Origin: Selenobaculum gibii
Lineage (GTDB): Bacteria; Bacillota; Negativicutes; ICN-92133
DNA length: 64,000 nt
NCBI RefSeq assembly: GCF_030273445.1
Contig: NZ_CP120678.1
Span: forward strand, 845,501-909,500
Reading direction: 5' to 3'
Below are positions 36,872 to 47,707 of the stretch, one piece after another; within the stretch, counting starts at the first letter, position 1; every line of letters starts with the position of its first letter. The notes beneath the pieces were generated by a model that saw nothing but the letters and a program-made list of their open reading frames with translations, had not been told where the DNA came from and did not search any database. A program made the position numbers and the translations under genes.

Positions 36872-37861
36872 ATGGATATAAAAGAGTGTGGAGAGTTTGG
36901 ATTAATAGATTTAATCAAAGAGAATTGTATCGTAGAGCCTAAAAGCGTAGCAGTTGGCATTGGTGATGATGCCGCTGTTTTAATACCAACCCACAATATG
37001 CTGCAATTGGTTAGTGCTGATATGTTGGTAGAAGGTGTCCATTTTGATTTATCCTTTATTTCTCCATTTCAATTAGGCTATAAATCATTGGCGGTAAATT
37101 TAAGTGATATTGCGGCGATGGGGGGGATACCTAAACATGTGGTTCTTTCTATTGCTTTACCGAAAAAAATAAATGTAGATTTTGTAAAAGAATTATATCG
37201 GGGAATGAAGAATATTGCGCAATCTTTTTGTGTGAACATTGTCGGTGGGGATACTGTTTCAACGCATGATAAAATTGTCATTAATGTAACGGTTTTGGGG
37301 GAAGTTGAGCCGGAAAAATTGCAAAAAAGAAATGGTGCAAAGCCTGGAGATTTTATTGTAGTTACAGGGACTCTAGGAGATTCTGCCGCGGGCTTAGATA
37401 TTTTGTTAAATAAAAAAGATAATTTTGATTTTGCTGAACCACTGATTAAGGCGCATTTAATGCCTTTCCCACAAGTTGAATTAGGAAGAATAATTGCAAA
37501 GTATGCAAGCAGTATGAATGATATTAGTGATGGACTAGCAAGTGAAGCAAAAGAAATCGCCTTGGCAAGTAGTGTGGATGTCATGCTAGATGCAGGTAAA
37601 GTTCCATTTAGCACTGAACTTCTTCAAAGAGCCAATTTTTTTCGAAAAACCCCTTTAGAATATGCTTTGTTTGGCGGTGAAGATTATCAATTACTCTTTA
37701 CGATTTCAAAAGAAAAGTATATATTATTGCAAAAAGAATTAAGCAATTGCAATATTAAAGTCGTTGGTGAAGTAAAGCAGGGGACAGGTAATGTATTTTT
37801 AAAAGAGTATAACGGAAAATTTGTGAATTTAGAGCCGAAGGGTTATAATCATTTTAGATAA
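36872..37861 (+). CDS. thiL: Thiamine-monophosphate kinase
   Basis: A 329-residue PurM-fold kinase forming TPP from thiamin phosphate. VGIGDDAAVL, SADMLVEGVHFDLSF and VGGDTVSTHD are the family's nucleotide and Mg sites, and FGGEDYQLLF is near the C-terminus. It lies after the thiC terminator with its own promoter region and leads into the t6A genes 16 bases later. Confidence 0.93.
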   Translation: MDIKECGEFGLIDLIKENCIVEPKSVAVGIGDDAAVLIPTHNMLQLVSADMLVEGVHFDLSFISPFQLGYKSLAVNLSDIAAMGGIPKHVVLSIALPKKINVDFVKELYRGMKNIAQSFCVNIVGGDTVSTHDKIVINVTVLGEVEPEKLQKRNGAKPGDFIVVTGTLGDSAAGLDILLNKKDNFDFAEPLIKAHLMPFPQVELGRIIAKYASSMNDISDGLASEAKEIALASSVDVMLDAGKVPFSTELLQRANFFRKTPLEYALFGGEDYQLLFTISKEKYILLQKELSNCNIKVVGEVKQGTGNVFLKEYNGKFVNLEPKGYNHFR

Positions 37862-37877
37862 CTTATGAGGTGTTAAT

Positions 37878-38351
37878 ATGATAAAGATAAAGACGAATTC
37901 GCCGGAAGAAACTTTTGCCTTTGCAAAAGGGCTGGCAGACTTATTGAAAAATGGTGTAGTCTTATGCTTAAAAGGAGATTTAGGTGCTGGCAAGACTTTA
38001 TTTGTTCAAGGGCTAGCAAAAGGTTTTCAAGTAGAAGAGGAAGTAACAAGCCCAACCTTTTCTCTGATGAATGTTTATCACGGTCGTAGGGCGATATATC
38101 ATTTTGATTTGTATCGGCTAGAGAGTGCTGAAGAATTATATGATATTGGATTTTATGAATATACGACATTAGAGGATTCTATTGTCATTATTGAATGGCC
38201 GGATAAATTTCCTGAAGAACTTCCCGAGGAATATCTTTGGCTTGAAATTACACGTACTGAAAATATAGATGAACGTTTAATCACGATTCAATTAAAGGGT
38301 GAATCGTATCGACAGATTTATGAGGAGTTGAAACAAAATTGCCAATTTTAG
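37878..38351 (+). CDS. tsaE: tRNA t6A synthesis ATPase
   Basis: A 157-residue P-loop protein with Walker A GDLGAGKTLFVQGLAKGF and TSPTFSLMNVY. It resets the TsaBD complex during threonylcarbamoyladenosine formation at A37 of ANN-decoding tRNAs. It overlaps tsaB by 13 bases. Confidence 0.92.
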   Translation: MIKIKTNSPEETFAFAKGLADLLKNGVVLCLKGDLGAGKTLFVQGLAKGFQVEEEVTSPTFSLMNVYHGRRAIYHFDLYRLESAEELYDIGFYEYTTLEDSIVIIEWPDKFPEELPEEYLWLEITRTENIDERLITIQLKGESYRQIYEELKQNCQF

Positions 38352-39046
38352 CAATTGATACAGCAACTTTAGTTTCTGGTGTTGCTGTTGCTACTGAAAA
38401 AAAACTATTAGCGGAATTGACATTACAGACGAAGTTAACGCACTCGGAAGTTTTAATGCCGCATATAAAACAAATTTTAGATATGACTAATTTAAAAAAG
38501 AGTGATTTAGAGGCAGTTGCAATTAGTATTGGCCCAGGTTCTTTCACTGGACTTAGAATTGGTTTAGCAACGGCAAAAAGTATTGCTTATGCACTTAATA
38601 TTCCAATTATCGGTGTATCTACATTAGCTGCTTTAGCGTATCATTATCCAGTCGGAGATGTTTATATTGCACCTATGTTAGATGCACAAAAAGGCAATAT
38701 ATATATATCTCTTTACCAATGGAAAGAAGGTAAACTTTGTCAGGTTTATGAACCTACGGTGAAAAGTTTTACTGAAGTGTTAGAAGCTGGACAGAGATTA
38801 GATAAACCTGTTGTTTTCTTAGGTGAGAAGGCCGTACAAAAAGCAGAAGAAATTCAAGCAGTAGGCGGAAATATTATTATGGCAATGCCGCATATGACGA
38901 TGCCTCGTGCTGCTAATGTAGCTATGCTCGGATGGAATTTGCTGCAAAATGGAAAAGCAGATGATGTAATGAGTTTAGAGCCACTTTATATTAGACGGTC
39001 AGAAGCAGAAGTTTTATGGGAAAAGCGAAACGGAGTAAAAGAATGA
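38339..39046 (+). CDS. tsaB: tRNA t6A synthesis subunit
   Basis: A 235-residue ASKHA-fold partner of TsaD. It begins PILAIDTATLVSGVAV and has SIGPGSFTGLRIGLA. The start is TTG 38339 inside tsaE, with GAGGAG about 11 bases before. The stop overlaps rimI. Confidence 0.92.
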   Translation: MPILAIDTATLVSGVAVATEKKLLAELTLQTKLTHSEVLMPHIKQILDMTNLKKSDLEAVAISIGPGSFTGLRIGLATAKSIAYALNIPIIGVSTLAALAYHYPVGDVYIAPMLDAQKGNIYISLYQWKEGKLCQVYEPTVKSFTEVLEAGQRLDKPVVFLGEKAVQKAEEIQAVGGNIIMAMPHMTMPRAANVAMLGWNLLQNGKADDVMSLEPLYIRRSEAEVLWEKRNGVKE

Positions 39047-39492
39047 GTGAAGTTGTTTTTCGTAAAATGATCGTCGATGATATCGATGCTGTTTTTGAAA
39101 TTGAAACTACATCTTTTTCACATCCGTGGTCAAGACAATCTTTTTGTGATGAGATGGAAAATGAGCGTGCTTTATACATAGTTGCAGTAGCAGAAGATAA
39201 GCCAATTGCTTATATGGGAACATGGCTTATCTTTGACGAAGCACATGTTACAAATGTAGCGGTTTTACCTCAGTATCGTCGTTTGGGGATTGGGCAAAAG
39301 CTACTAAGGCATATGATTGATATCCTAAAACACAAGGGAATATGTAGTATGACCTTAGAAGTGCGCGAATCGAATTTCCCAGCTCAGGCAATGTATCAAA
39401 AGCTTGGCTTTGAAGCAGCTGGAATAAGAAAGAATTACTATGAAGATACAAAAGAAAATGCCATTATCATGTGGCTTAATGATATAGGATAA
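39043..39492 (+). CDS. rimI: Ribosomal protein S18 alanine N-acetyltransferase
   Basis: A 149-residue GNAT enzyme. The acetyl-CoA site is VLPQYRRLGIGQKLL, followed by LEVRESNFPAQAMYQKLGF. ATG 39043 overlaps the tsaB stop (ATGA) and follows CGGAG. The tsaE-tsaB-rimI-tsaD order is a common bacterial cluster. Confidence 0.9.
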   Translation: MSEVVFRKMIVDDIDAVFEIETTSFSHPWSRQSFCDEMENERALYIVAVAEDKPIAYMGTWLIFDEAHVTNVAVLPQYRRLGIGQKLLRHMIDILKHKGICSMTLEVRESNFPAQAMYQKLGFEAAGIRKNYYEDTKENAIIMWLNDIG

Positions 39493-39499
39493 AAAAAAG

Positions 39500-39519
39500 T
39501 GAGCCGACGAAGCGGCTCA
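39500..39519 (+). terminator. Hairpin between rimI and tsaD
   Basis: TGAGCCG pairs with CGGCTCA around ACGAAG. No T-run follows, so termination may be partial. Confidence 0.5.
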
Positions 39520-39600
39520 TATAGGGTGATTGGTAATATAGCGTATGATTATTAGGGATAAAGTGTTACTAATCTAGCATAAATAAATGGAGGTTTAGTT

Positions 39601-40641
39601 TTGAGTATAGAAGAAAGATGTTTAACTTTAGCAATTGAAACAAGTTGTGATGAGACATCCGCGGCAGTATTAGTAAACGGACGCGAAATTTTAGCGAATA
39701 TTATTTCATCTCAAGTACCTGTGCATCAAAAGTTTGGCGGAGTCGTACCTGAAATTGCATCAAGAAAACATATTGAAAATGTAATTCCTGTTGTTGATGC
39801 TTGTTTGAAGGAAGCAAATGTTAAACTTGAAGACATTAATCATATCGGAGTTACCTATGGACCTGGATTAGTCGGAGCTTTATTGGTCGGGGTTGCAGCT
39901 GCAAAATCTTTATCGTATATATTAGACGTACCTTTAATTGGGGTAAATCATTTAGAAGGACATATTTTTGCTAACTTTCTTGCACATCCGGAATTAAAGC
40001 CTCCTTTTGTGGCACTTGTTGTATCTGGAGGACATACTTCGCTTGTTCATGTTAAAGACTATAATGATTTTGAGCTAATTGGGCAGACACGTGATGATGC
40101 AGCAGGCGAAGCTTTCGATAAAGTAGCGAGAGTTATGGGATTGCCATATCCGGGCGGTCCACAAATTGATCGATTGGCAAAAGCGGGGAACCCGGAAGCG
40201 ATTGATTTTCCGCAAGCCTTACACGAAAAAGGGAACTTTGAATTTAGTTTTAGTGGGTTAAAATCAGCGGTATTAAATTATCTGAACAGTGCAAAACAAA
40301 AAGGAGAAGAAATCAATCAAGCCGATGTTGCAGCAAGTTTCCAACGCGCTGTTATTGAGGTACTTGTTCATAAGGCGTTGCAGGCGGTAAAAAGTGTTGG
40401 TGTGAATACGCTAGTGTTAGCTGGTGGCGTTGCAGCCAATAGTGCACTTAGAGAACGATTAAATAATGAATGTGAAAAGACTAATATAGAGTTTTGTTAC
40501 CCTACACCTATTCTTTGTACGGATAATGCGGCAATGATTGGCTGTAGAGCATATTATCAAAGTAGATTAAAAGAGTATTCGGATTTATATTTGAATGCTG
40601 TACCTAGTTTGAAACTAACGAGTAAAGTGCAGGCGGGATAA
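39601..40641 (+). CDS. tsaD: tRNA N6-threonylcarbamoyladenosine synthase catalytic subunit
   Basis: A 346-residue Kae1/TsaD protein that transfers threonylcarbamoyl to A37 of tRNA. It has [12 protein letters not shown], the iron-binding [11 protein letters not shown] and SGGHTSLV, and [12 protein letters not shown] near the end. The TTG start follows GGAGG (39590-39594). Confidence 0.95.
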   Translation: MSIEERCLTLAIETSCDETSAAVLVNGREILANIISSQVPVHQKFGGVVPEIASRKHIENVIPVVDACLKEANVKLEDINHIGVTYGPGLVGALLVGVAAAKSLSYILDVPLIGVNHLEGHIFANFLAHPELKPPFVALVVSGGHTSLVHVKDYNDFELIGQTRDDAAGEAFDKVARVMGLPYPGGPQIDRLAKAGNPEAIDFPQALHEKGNFEFSFSGLKSAVLNYLNSAKQKGEEINQADVAASFQRAVIEVLVHKALQAVKSVGVNTLVLAGGVAANSALRERLNNECEKTNIEFCYPTPILCTDNAAMIGCRAYYQSRLKEYSDLYLNAVPSLKLTSKVQAG

Positions 40642-40657
40642 CCTGCACTTTACTTTT
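40624..40657 (+). terminator. Terminator overlapping the end of tsaD
   Basis: AAAGTGCAGG (40624-40633) pairs with CCTGCACTTT (40642-40651), then ACTTTTT. The left arm lies in the last codons. Confidence 0.8.
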
Positions 40658-40786
40658 TAAGTTCAAGATATAATATTTTGTTCAGTCATAGATCAGGCTA
40701 CTTTAAATTACTAATCAATCCCAGAGGATTTGATTTTTTTTCATTGAATAGAATAATTTTAAATATTATTTATTGGAGTGATATTT

Positions 40787-42211
40787 GTGAACTCTATTAT
40801 AGATATGTGCCATATGATGACGACATTATCAGTTGTGCAAATGGATATTTTAGATAAACTACATAGTGTATATCCGATTGTTGCAGATATTGCCCATGCA
40901 CAGCTTACTGTTTATGTAAAATCGTCGGAAGTAAAGAACCTATTAGTTATTTCTCAAATCAAACCTAATACGAATTTTAGTCAATATCGCGCTAATAATA
41001 AACTTGAATCTCAGGTAAGAATTGCTGAGGAGCCATTAGTTTGGCATACGTTGTCTACTGGTGAAACACTGCAAGGAAAACGTGAATGGGCTTGGGGTCT
41101 CATGATGGATATGTATACCTACCCGATTTATGATTATTATGGAAAGATTATTGCATGTGTAAGTTTTGAGACAAATTGGAAGGATTTAAAAATTAAAGGA
41201 TATAATTACTTATTAGAAACTGCTTATGCAATTATATCAAATGCAAGTTTTCCGATAGATTATGAATTATACCGTTCTTTGTCGGCGAGTGATGGAATTG
41301 TCATTACAGATAAGCATAGTAAGATTACATTTGCTAATACCGCAGCAAGAAGTATCTATAAAGTCCTTGGTGTAGGTGAAATGGTAGGACATCATATGTT
41401 TGATCGCGAAATTACGATGCATATAAAAAAAGAAACGACACTTGTTCAAAGACCGCATGAAAAGGAATTAGAAATTGGGAACCTAGTTTTAATTCAAAGA
41501 AGTATACCAATTTATGAAAATCAGAGATTATTTAGGACAGTTATTATTGTTTCTGATGTTACGGAATTAAAAAAGAAAGAAAAAGAATTAATTATAAAAT
41601 CTGCGGTTATTCAAGAAATTCATCATCGTGTAAAAAATAATTTGCAAACGATAGCTAGTTTATTGAGATTGCAATCAAGAAGGACAAATTCACCGGAAGT
41701 AAAGGCTGCCTTGAAAGAAAGTGTGAATCGTATTTTGAGCATTTCTGTTGTCCATGAATTTCTATCTCAGCAAGATGCTGAAATTATTGATGTAGTTGAA
41801 GTAGCAAAAAATATTCTTGATTTAGTTATGCAGAATATGCTCGAACCGGACTTTAAGCTCGAAACAAAATTTAAAGGGGAAACGATTATTTTACCATCTG
41901 AACATGCTAGTAGTTTAGCGCTAGTAATGAATGAACTTATACAGAACTCTATTGAGCATGGATTTATTGGTTGTAATGAAGGTGTTATTGGACTTAATAT
42001 TGTCAGAGAAAGCGATAATTATCTTATTGACTTATATGATAATGGGACAGGATTGCCGGAAACCTTTCAAAAACATGCATCAAAAAGTTTAGGACTGCAA
42101 ATTGTCCGCACATTAATTGAAGATGACTTAGGTGGGACATTTGAACTTTACAGTGATAAAGGAACACATGCGCGCATAAATATTCCAAGAAAAATGGGAG
42201 GGGGCAGGTAA
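40787..42211 (+). CDS. Soluble sensor histidine kinase, PdtaS-like
   Basis: About 474 residues without membrane segments. An N-terminal GAF-like H_kinase_N domain (about 1-155) and a PAS domain (about 160-260) precede a HisKA_2 domain with phospho-His in IHHRVKNNLQT (H279/H280). An HATPase domain with ELIQNSIEHGF and DNGTGLP follows. GTG 40787 is set by GGAG at 40775-40778. It abuts the ANTAR regulator without a gap, as PdtaS/PdtaR and EutW/EutV pairs do. The ligand is unknown. Confidence 0.88.
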   Translation: MNSIIDMCHMMTTLSVVQMDILDKLHSVYPIVADIAHAQLTVYVKSSEVKNLLVISQIKPNTNFSQYRANNKLESQVRIAEEPLVWHTLSTGETLQGKREWAWGLMMDMYTYPIYDYYGKIIACVSFETNWKDLKIKGYNYLLETAYAIISNASFPIDYELYRSLSASDGIVITDKHSKITFANTAARSIYKVLGVGEMVGHHMFDREITMHIKKETTLVQRPHEKELEIGNLVLIQRSIPIYENQRLFRTVIIVSDVTELKKKEKELIIKSAVIQEIHHRVKNNLQTIASLLRLQSRRTNSPEVKAALKESVNRILSISVVHEFLSQQDAEIIDVVEVAKNILDLVMQNMLEPDFKLETKFKGETIILPSEHASSLALVMNELIQNSIEHGFIGCNEGVIGLNIVRESDNYLIDLYDNGTGLPETFQKHASKSLGLQIVRTLIEDDLGGTFELYSDKGTHARINIPRKMGGGR

Positions 42212-42796
42212 ATGGAGAGTTTACGAATTGTAATTGCCGATAATGAATCTATTATTCGCATGGATTTAAAAGAAATTCTTGAGGAAGCTGGACATGAGGT
42301 TATTGGAGAGGCTACAGACGGGATAAAAGCGATTGATCTTACTCGTAAATATAAACCGGATTTAATTATTATGGATATAAAAATGCCAGAGATGGATGGA
42401 ATTACAGCGGCGAAAACGATCGCAAATGAAAAACTTGCACCCGTACTCTTACTTACGGCTTTTAGCCAAAAAGAAATTGTTGATCGTGCCAAAGATTCGG
42501 GTGTTTTAGCATATCTAGTGAAACCAGTAAAAGAAAGTAATCTTTTTCCGGCGATGGAGATTGCAATTTCAAGATTTCGTGAAATTGCTCAATTAGAGCA
42601 AGAATTAGATGATGTTAAAAACTCTTTAGAGATGCGAAAGCTGCTTGATCGTGCAAAAGGCATACTAATGGATGCGTATGGAATTAATGAAAGTGAGGCA
42701 TATAGAAGAATTCAGCAATATAGTATGGCGAAAAGAAAAACGATTAAGGAAGTAGCAAAATCAATTATAGATTCAGTTTTGAAAAAAAATAGATAG
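42212..42796 (+). CDS. ANTAR-domain response regulator, PdtaR-like
   Basis: A 194-residue protein with a receiver domain (phospho-acceptor D55 in IIMDIKMPE, Thr in LLTAF, Lys in VKPV) and an ANTAR RNA-binding domain (LLDRAKGILMDAYGINESEAYRRIQ, split at about 150-190). ANTAR proteins stop transcription terminators by binding paired hexaloop hairpins. It forms one unit with the kinase. No paired-hairpin target was recognised nearby. Confidence 0.92.
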   Translation: MESLRIVIADNESIIRMDLKEILEEAGHEVIGEATDGIKAIDLTRKYKPDLIIMDIKMPEMDGITAAKTIANEKLAPVLLLTAFSQKEIVDRAKDSGVLAYLVKPVKESNLFPAMEIAISRFREIAQLEQELDDVKNSLEMRKLLDRAKGILMDAYGINESEAYRRIQQYSMAKRKTIKEVAKSIIDSVLKKNR

Positions 42797-43161
42797 TTTT
42801 ATTCTTAATAAAAAATTGGAGATGGAACTTTTTAAAAATAAATGTGCTGAAATAATTTCATTGTAATTTTTATATGTATAAATAAGGAGAAAATATCATA
42901 TAATTTTAGTATGGGTTCTATTCTATTAGGGATTTGGGGTAAAAATTAGCATGAGGAAGTAAAATGGAGAAATTCTAAAAGAATAATAGATTTTTATTAC
43001 TTTTTGAAAAATTTTTTTTTATAAAAAGTCTAAAATTTTGTTTATTGCTATTGATTTTTGGCAATGAATTATATATTATGAATTATGTAATTAGCACTCA
43101 CATATAAAGAGTGCTAACAAAATAATAATAATTTTATTAAAATAAAGGGAGGCAAACCAAC
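42797..43161 (+). promoter_or_regulatory. groESL control region
   Basis: AT-rich DNA with TTGATT (43051-43056) and TATTAT (43074-43079) 17 bases apart as promoter, followed by the CIRCE operator. The first 250 bases hold no recognisable feature apart from the decay of the previous transcript. Confidence 0.6.
43091..43117. promoter_or_regulatory. CIRCE operator for HrcA
   Basis: TTAGCACTC (43091-43099), a 9-base spacer and GAGTGCTAA (43109-43117) match the CIRCE consensus exactly. It lies between promoter and groES, so HrcA should repress groESL under non-stress conditions. hrcA itself is not in the window. Confidence 0.97.
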
Positions 43162-43446
43162 ATGATTAAGCCATTAGGCGACAGAGTTGTTATCGAAGTT
43201 GTAGCAGGAGATATGAAAACTGCAAGTGGTATCGTATTGCCTGATAGTGCAAAAGAAAAACCACAAGAAGGTAAAGTATTAGCTGTTGGTACTGGTAAAG
43301 TATTAGATAATGGTCAACGTGTAGCATTAGATGTTAAAGTTGGCGATAAAGTTATCTTCTCTAAATATGCTGGAACAGAAGTGAAAGCACAAGGACAAGA
43401 TTATTTAATCGTTAGCGAAAGAGACATTTTAGCTATTGTTGAATAA
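43162..43446 (+). CDS. groES: Co-chaperonin GroES
   Basis: A 94-residue GroES of usual length: [12 protein letters not shown], then the mobile loop [18 protein letters not shown]. It caps GroEL during folding. GGGAGG precedes ATG 43162. groEL follows 46 bases later. Confidence 0.97.
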   Translation: MIKPLGDRVVIEVVAGDMKTASGIVLPDSAKEKPQEGKVLAVGTGKVLDNGQRVALDVKVGDKVIFSKYAGTEVKAQGQDYLIVSERDILAIVE

Positions 43447-43468
43447 TTTCTTTTTATTTACTATTTAA

Positions 43469-45136
<1,668 letters not shown>

Positions 45137-45575
45137 GCTTTGCTTACACATTCTCAGCTTGAGTAATTTGTAAAATTATAATTTACAAATTTCCACGAAC
45201 TCAATAAGGTCACTACATGTGTAATAAAATAATGAAGAGCAGTGTTCGCAATTCCACGGTTGCGAGCATCCACGACTGCTAAACGAATAATAAAAGAGGA
45301 GCTAAAAAGCTCCTCTTTTTATTTTGGATTAGAGAAAATGAAATTAACTATTATTTTTATTATCGAATAATAATTTGTAAATATAAAATGGTAGATAAAT
45401 AATTTTTTTGATACAATAAGAAAGAAGCCAAAAGATTGCAATGATAAAATTTAAAATTGTATTCATGAATAAAACCTCAGATTAATATGATTTAATTCTA
45501 CTGTATGTAAAGTTTAAAAGAATTTTTAGATAAAATCAATTGGTCTTCTATATTATATTTAGTAAGGTGATGCTA
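45137..45575 (+). other. Post-groEL region with two palindromes
   Basis: An AT palindrome AATTTGTAAA/TTTACAAATT lies near 45163-45192. A compound stem follows: GCAGT (45239-45243) with ACTGC (45275-45279), and inside it CGCAA (45247-45251) with TTGCG (45260-45264). Then comes the intrinsic terminator at 45292-45325. Between 45330 and 45575 only AT-rich leader sequence of the pilin-like genes is seen. Confidence 0.45.
45292..45325 (+). terminator. Terminator of groESL
   Basis: AAAAGAGGAGCT pairs with AGCTCCTCTTTT around AA, followed by TATTTT. Confidence 0.9.
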
Positions 45576-45992
45576 ATGCAAAAAAAGATTTTTTCTTTAA
45601 AGTTAAATCAAGGTGGGTGGATTTATATTGATTCGTTAATTGCAATGATTATACTATCTGTTGCTTTGATTGCGCTATTAATCACTTATCAACAATCGAC
45701 TTCTTCCACTGTTCATGCGAAAACCTATAGTCAGGCAGCTTTATTAGCGCAAAGTGAACTTGAAAAGTTGACAAACGTAGAAGAAAACTTACATAGCAAT
45801 GATTTACTTAATGAAGAAGTTGAAAGGGAAATTGATGGGGTAAAATATAAACTTTTTACTATATGGACGAAGCCATCTTTAGAACAAGCGGAAAACATTT
45901 ATCAGTGCGAAGTGAAGGTACAATGGCGTGCACCAATTGCAAAAACAGACTCGATCCTATCGATGGTGAGTTATTTTGAAATACAGCGATGA
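45576..45992 (+). CDS. Prepilin-like protein (PilV type)
   Basis: A 138-residue protein. After a basic leader ending NQGG comes WIYIDSLIAMIILSVALIALL, a type IV pilin-like helix. The usual Glu at +5 is an Asp here. Minor pilins of the PilV/GspI kind have this size. ATG 45576 follows AAGGTGA; the frame is open upstream but without a ribosome site. It is followed 17 bases later by a PilW-like gene. Confidence 0.65.
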   Translation: MQKKIFSLKLNQGGWIYIDSLIAMIILSVALIALLITYQQSTSSTVHAKTYSQAALLAQSELEKLTNVEENLHSNDLLNEEVEREIDGVKYKLFTIWTKPSLEQAENIYQCEVKVQWRAPIAKTDSILSMVSYFEIQR

Positions 45993-46009
45993 TAAGGAGA
46001 AAATAGGCG

Positions 46010-46552
46010 ATGAGAAAAAAGGATGCGCAAAGGGGTTTTTCGCTTATCGAAGTAATGATTGGGATTGCGATTATGGTAATTATTTTTGCTGGAATTACCA
46101 ATGTATTTAGAAGTTTAATGACCAGTCAGGAATATACCTTTACACAAAATAGCAATATGCAAGATGCTAATGCGGTGATGAAGTTAATTCAACGTGAAGT
46201 TCAAAAAAGCAAAGAAATTGTACAGCCAATAAAGGATGAGGAAGCAACCGATTTTTTGGAATATTATACGGAGGAAAAAAATGAGAAAGGGGAGGTTAGG
46301 GACATTTTAAATCGGATTTTTATTGAGGGAGATGCCGTTGTATGGCAGCATGGAGAAACAAAGCAACTGCTTGCAATCCATCGGGTAATCGCAAGTGAAG
46401 ATTTAACAAAGAATTCGTTGCGGTTTCAAAATATTTCTACCAATTCGGATAGAAGTTTAATTGAAGTACATGTGTTATTGAAAGATGTGGAAAAGAAAAA
46501 TACAACTGAAGCAGCTGCGGTTCACTTAGAAGCACAGATTTCTACACGGTAA
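46010..46552 (+). CDS. Prepilin-like protein (PilW/GspJ type)
   Basis: A 180-residue protein with a classical prepilin signal QRGFSLIEVMIGIAIMVIIF: Gly before the cleavage, Phe +1, Glu +5. The rest is a soluble head domain. It would be processed by a prepilin peptidase and built into a pseudopilus or minor pilus tip. AAGGAGA precedes ATG 46010. No secretion ATPase or peptidase gene is in the window. Confidence 0.8.
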   Translation: MRKKDAQRGFSLIEVMIGIAIMVIIFAGITNVFRSLMTSQEYTFTQNSNMQDANAVMKLIQREVQKSKEIVQPIKDEEATDFLEYYTEEKNEKGEVRDILNRIFIEGDAVVWQHGETKQLLAIHRVIASEDLTKNSLRFQNISTNSDRSLIEVHVLLKDVEKKNTTEAAAVHLEAQISTR

Positions 46553-46571
46553 TTAGATCCTGCATAAAAAA

Positions 46572-46603
46572 CGTGGCATCGTAATTTAAGATACGATGCC
46601 ACG
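46572..46603. terminator. Two-way terminator between pilin-like and yeiH genes
   Basis: CGTGGCATCGTA (46572-46583) pairs with TACGATGCCACG (46592-46603). AAAAAA on the left gives a U-run for the minus-strand gene, and AATTTCTT on the right is a weaker one for the plus strand. Confidence 0.85.
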
Positions 46604-46615
46604 AATTTCTTATTG

Positions 46616-47596
46616 TTAAATTAGACCGATACTATATTGAACGATAAGTGAAACTATAGCAACAGCAATCCAGCAAATGAGACCGAGGATAATCAGTCGT
46701 ATGCCATTGCCTAATAGTTGACGAATATTAGTATTTAATCCGATTGCACTCATTGCTAAGATGATGAAAAATTTCCCGGTGTTCCCTAAAAATTTACTTA
46801 CTTCCCCAGGTAAAAATCCAGTGGTATTTACAATTGATGCTACTACGAACCAAAGGATAAACCAAGGAAAAACTCTCGCAATGCTAAAGTTACCTGATTT
46901 TGCGTTTTTACGAGAAATAAAAATTGCGAGAATGATTGTAATTGGCACAATCATTAGCGCTCTCGTCAATTTAACGATGGTCGCATAATCGCCAGCAGCT
47001 TGGCTGTAGGAGTACCCAGCAGCAACAACTGAAGAGGTATCATTAATTGCTGTGCCAGCCCACATGCCAAAACCAGCATCTGTAAAGTTAAATAGATGTC
47101 CAAAGAATGGAAAGATAAAAACAGCTAAAATATTAAAAAGAAAAATAGTTGATATGGAAAAAGCAACTTCCTTTTCTTTTGCACCGATAACTGGCGCTGT
47201 TGCAGCGATGGCAGAACCACCGCAAATTGCAGTACCAACACCGATTAAAGTTGTTGTATTGCCGTCTAGGTTCAATAGTTTACCAAAGATATAAGCCGTG
47301 ATAAATGCAGTGAGCAGGGTGAAAATCATTACGGATAAAGACTGTGCTCCAACAGCAAAAACATTATATAAATTCATTTCAAATCCAAGTAAAATAATTG
47401 ACCATTGTAAGATTTTTTTCCCTGTAAATTTAATGCCTGGTTCAACTGATTCAGGTCGCTTAAATGATGCAGCGATTATTCCTAATAAAATCCCAAACAC
47501 GGGGCCGCCAATGATTGGGAATTGGTTGCCTAAAAACCAAGCAGGAATTGCAAAAATAAGTGTGAATCCAATGCCTTTTAATAAGCGGATATTCAT
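46616..47596 (-). CDS. yeiH: YeiH-family putative membrane exporter
   Basis: A 326-residue protein with about ten membrane helices of the conserved-hypothetical-698 (YeiH) family. GVGTAICGGSAIAATAPVIGAKE is typical, given here split: GVGTAICGG then SAIAATAPV. Members are annotated as putative sulfate exporters, which is unproven. ATG 47596 follows GGAGATG. A LysR gene is divergently transcribed, as with yeiE/yeiH in enterobacteria. Confidence 0.85.
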   Translation of the reverse strand: MNIRLLKGIGFTLIFAIPAWFLGNQFPIIGGPVFGILLGIIAASFKRPESVEPGIKFTGKKILQWSIILLGFEMNLYNVFAVGAQSLSVMIFTLLTAFITAYIFGKLLNLDGNTTTLIGVGTAICGGSAIAATAPVIGAKEKEVAFSISTIFLFNILAVFIFPFFGHLFNFTDAGFGMWAGTAINDTSSVVAAGYSYSQAAGDYATIVKLTRALMIVPITIILAIFISRKNAKSGNFSIARVFPWFILWFVVASIVNTTGFLPGEVSKFLGNTGKFFIILAMSAIGLNTNIRQLLGNGIRLIILGLICWIAVAIVSLIVQYSIGLI

Positions 47597-47633
47597 GTTA
47601 AATCATCTCCTTTGAATAACTGTAGTCTATCAC

Positions 47634-47653
47634 TTGTAGTTGCATATGTACAA
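47634..47653. promoter_or_regulatory. Possible LysR-type operator
   Basis: TTGTA-N10-TACAA (47634-47638 with 47649-47653) in the 111-base divergent region matches the T-N11-A style of LysR sites. It overlaps the likely promoters of both genes. Confidence 0.4.
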
Positions 47654-47707
47654 TAATATAATTATATAAAAACGATAGGTATTTACATATAGAAAGTGGT
47701 GTTTGCT

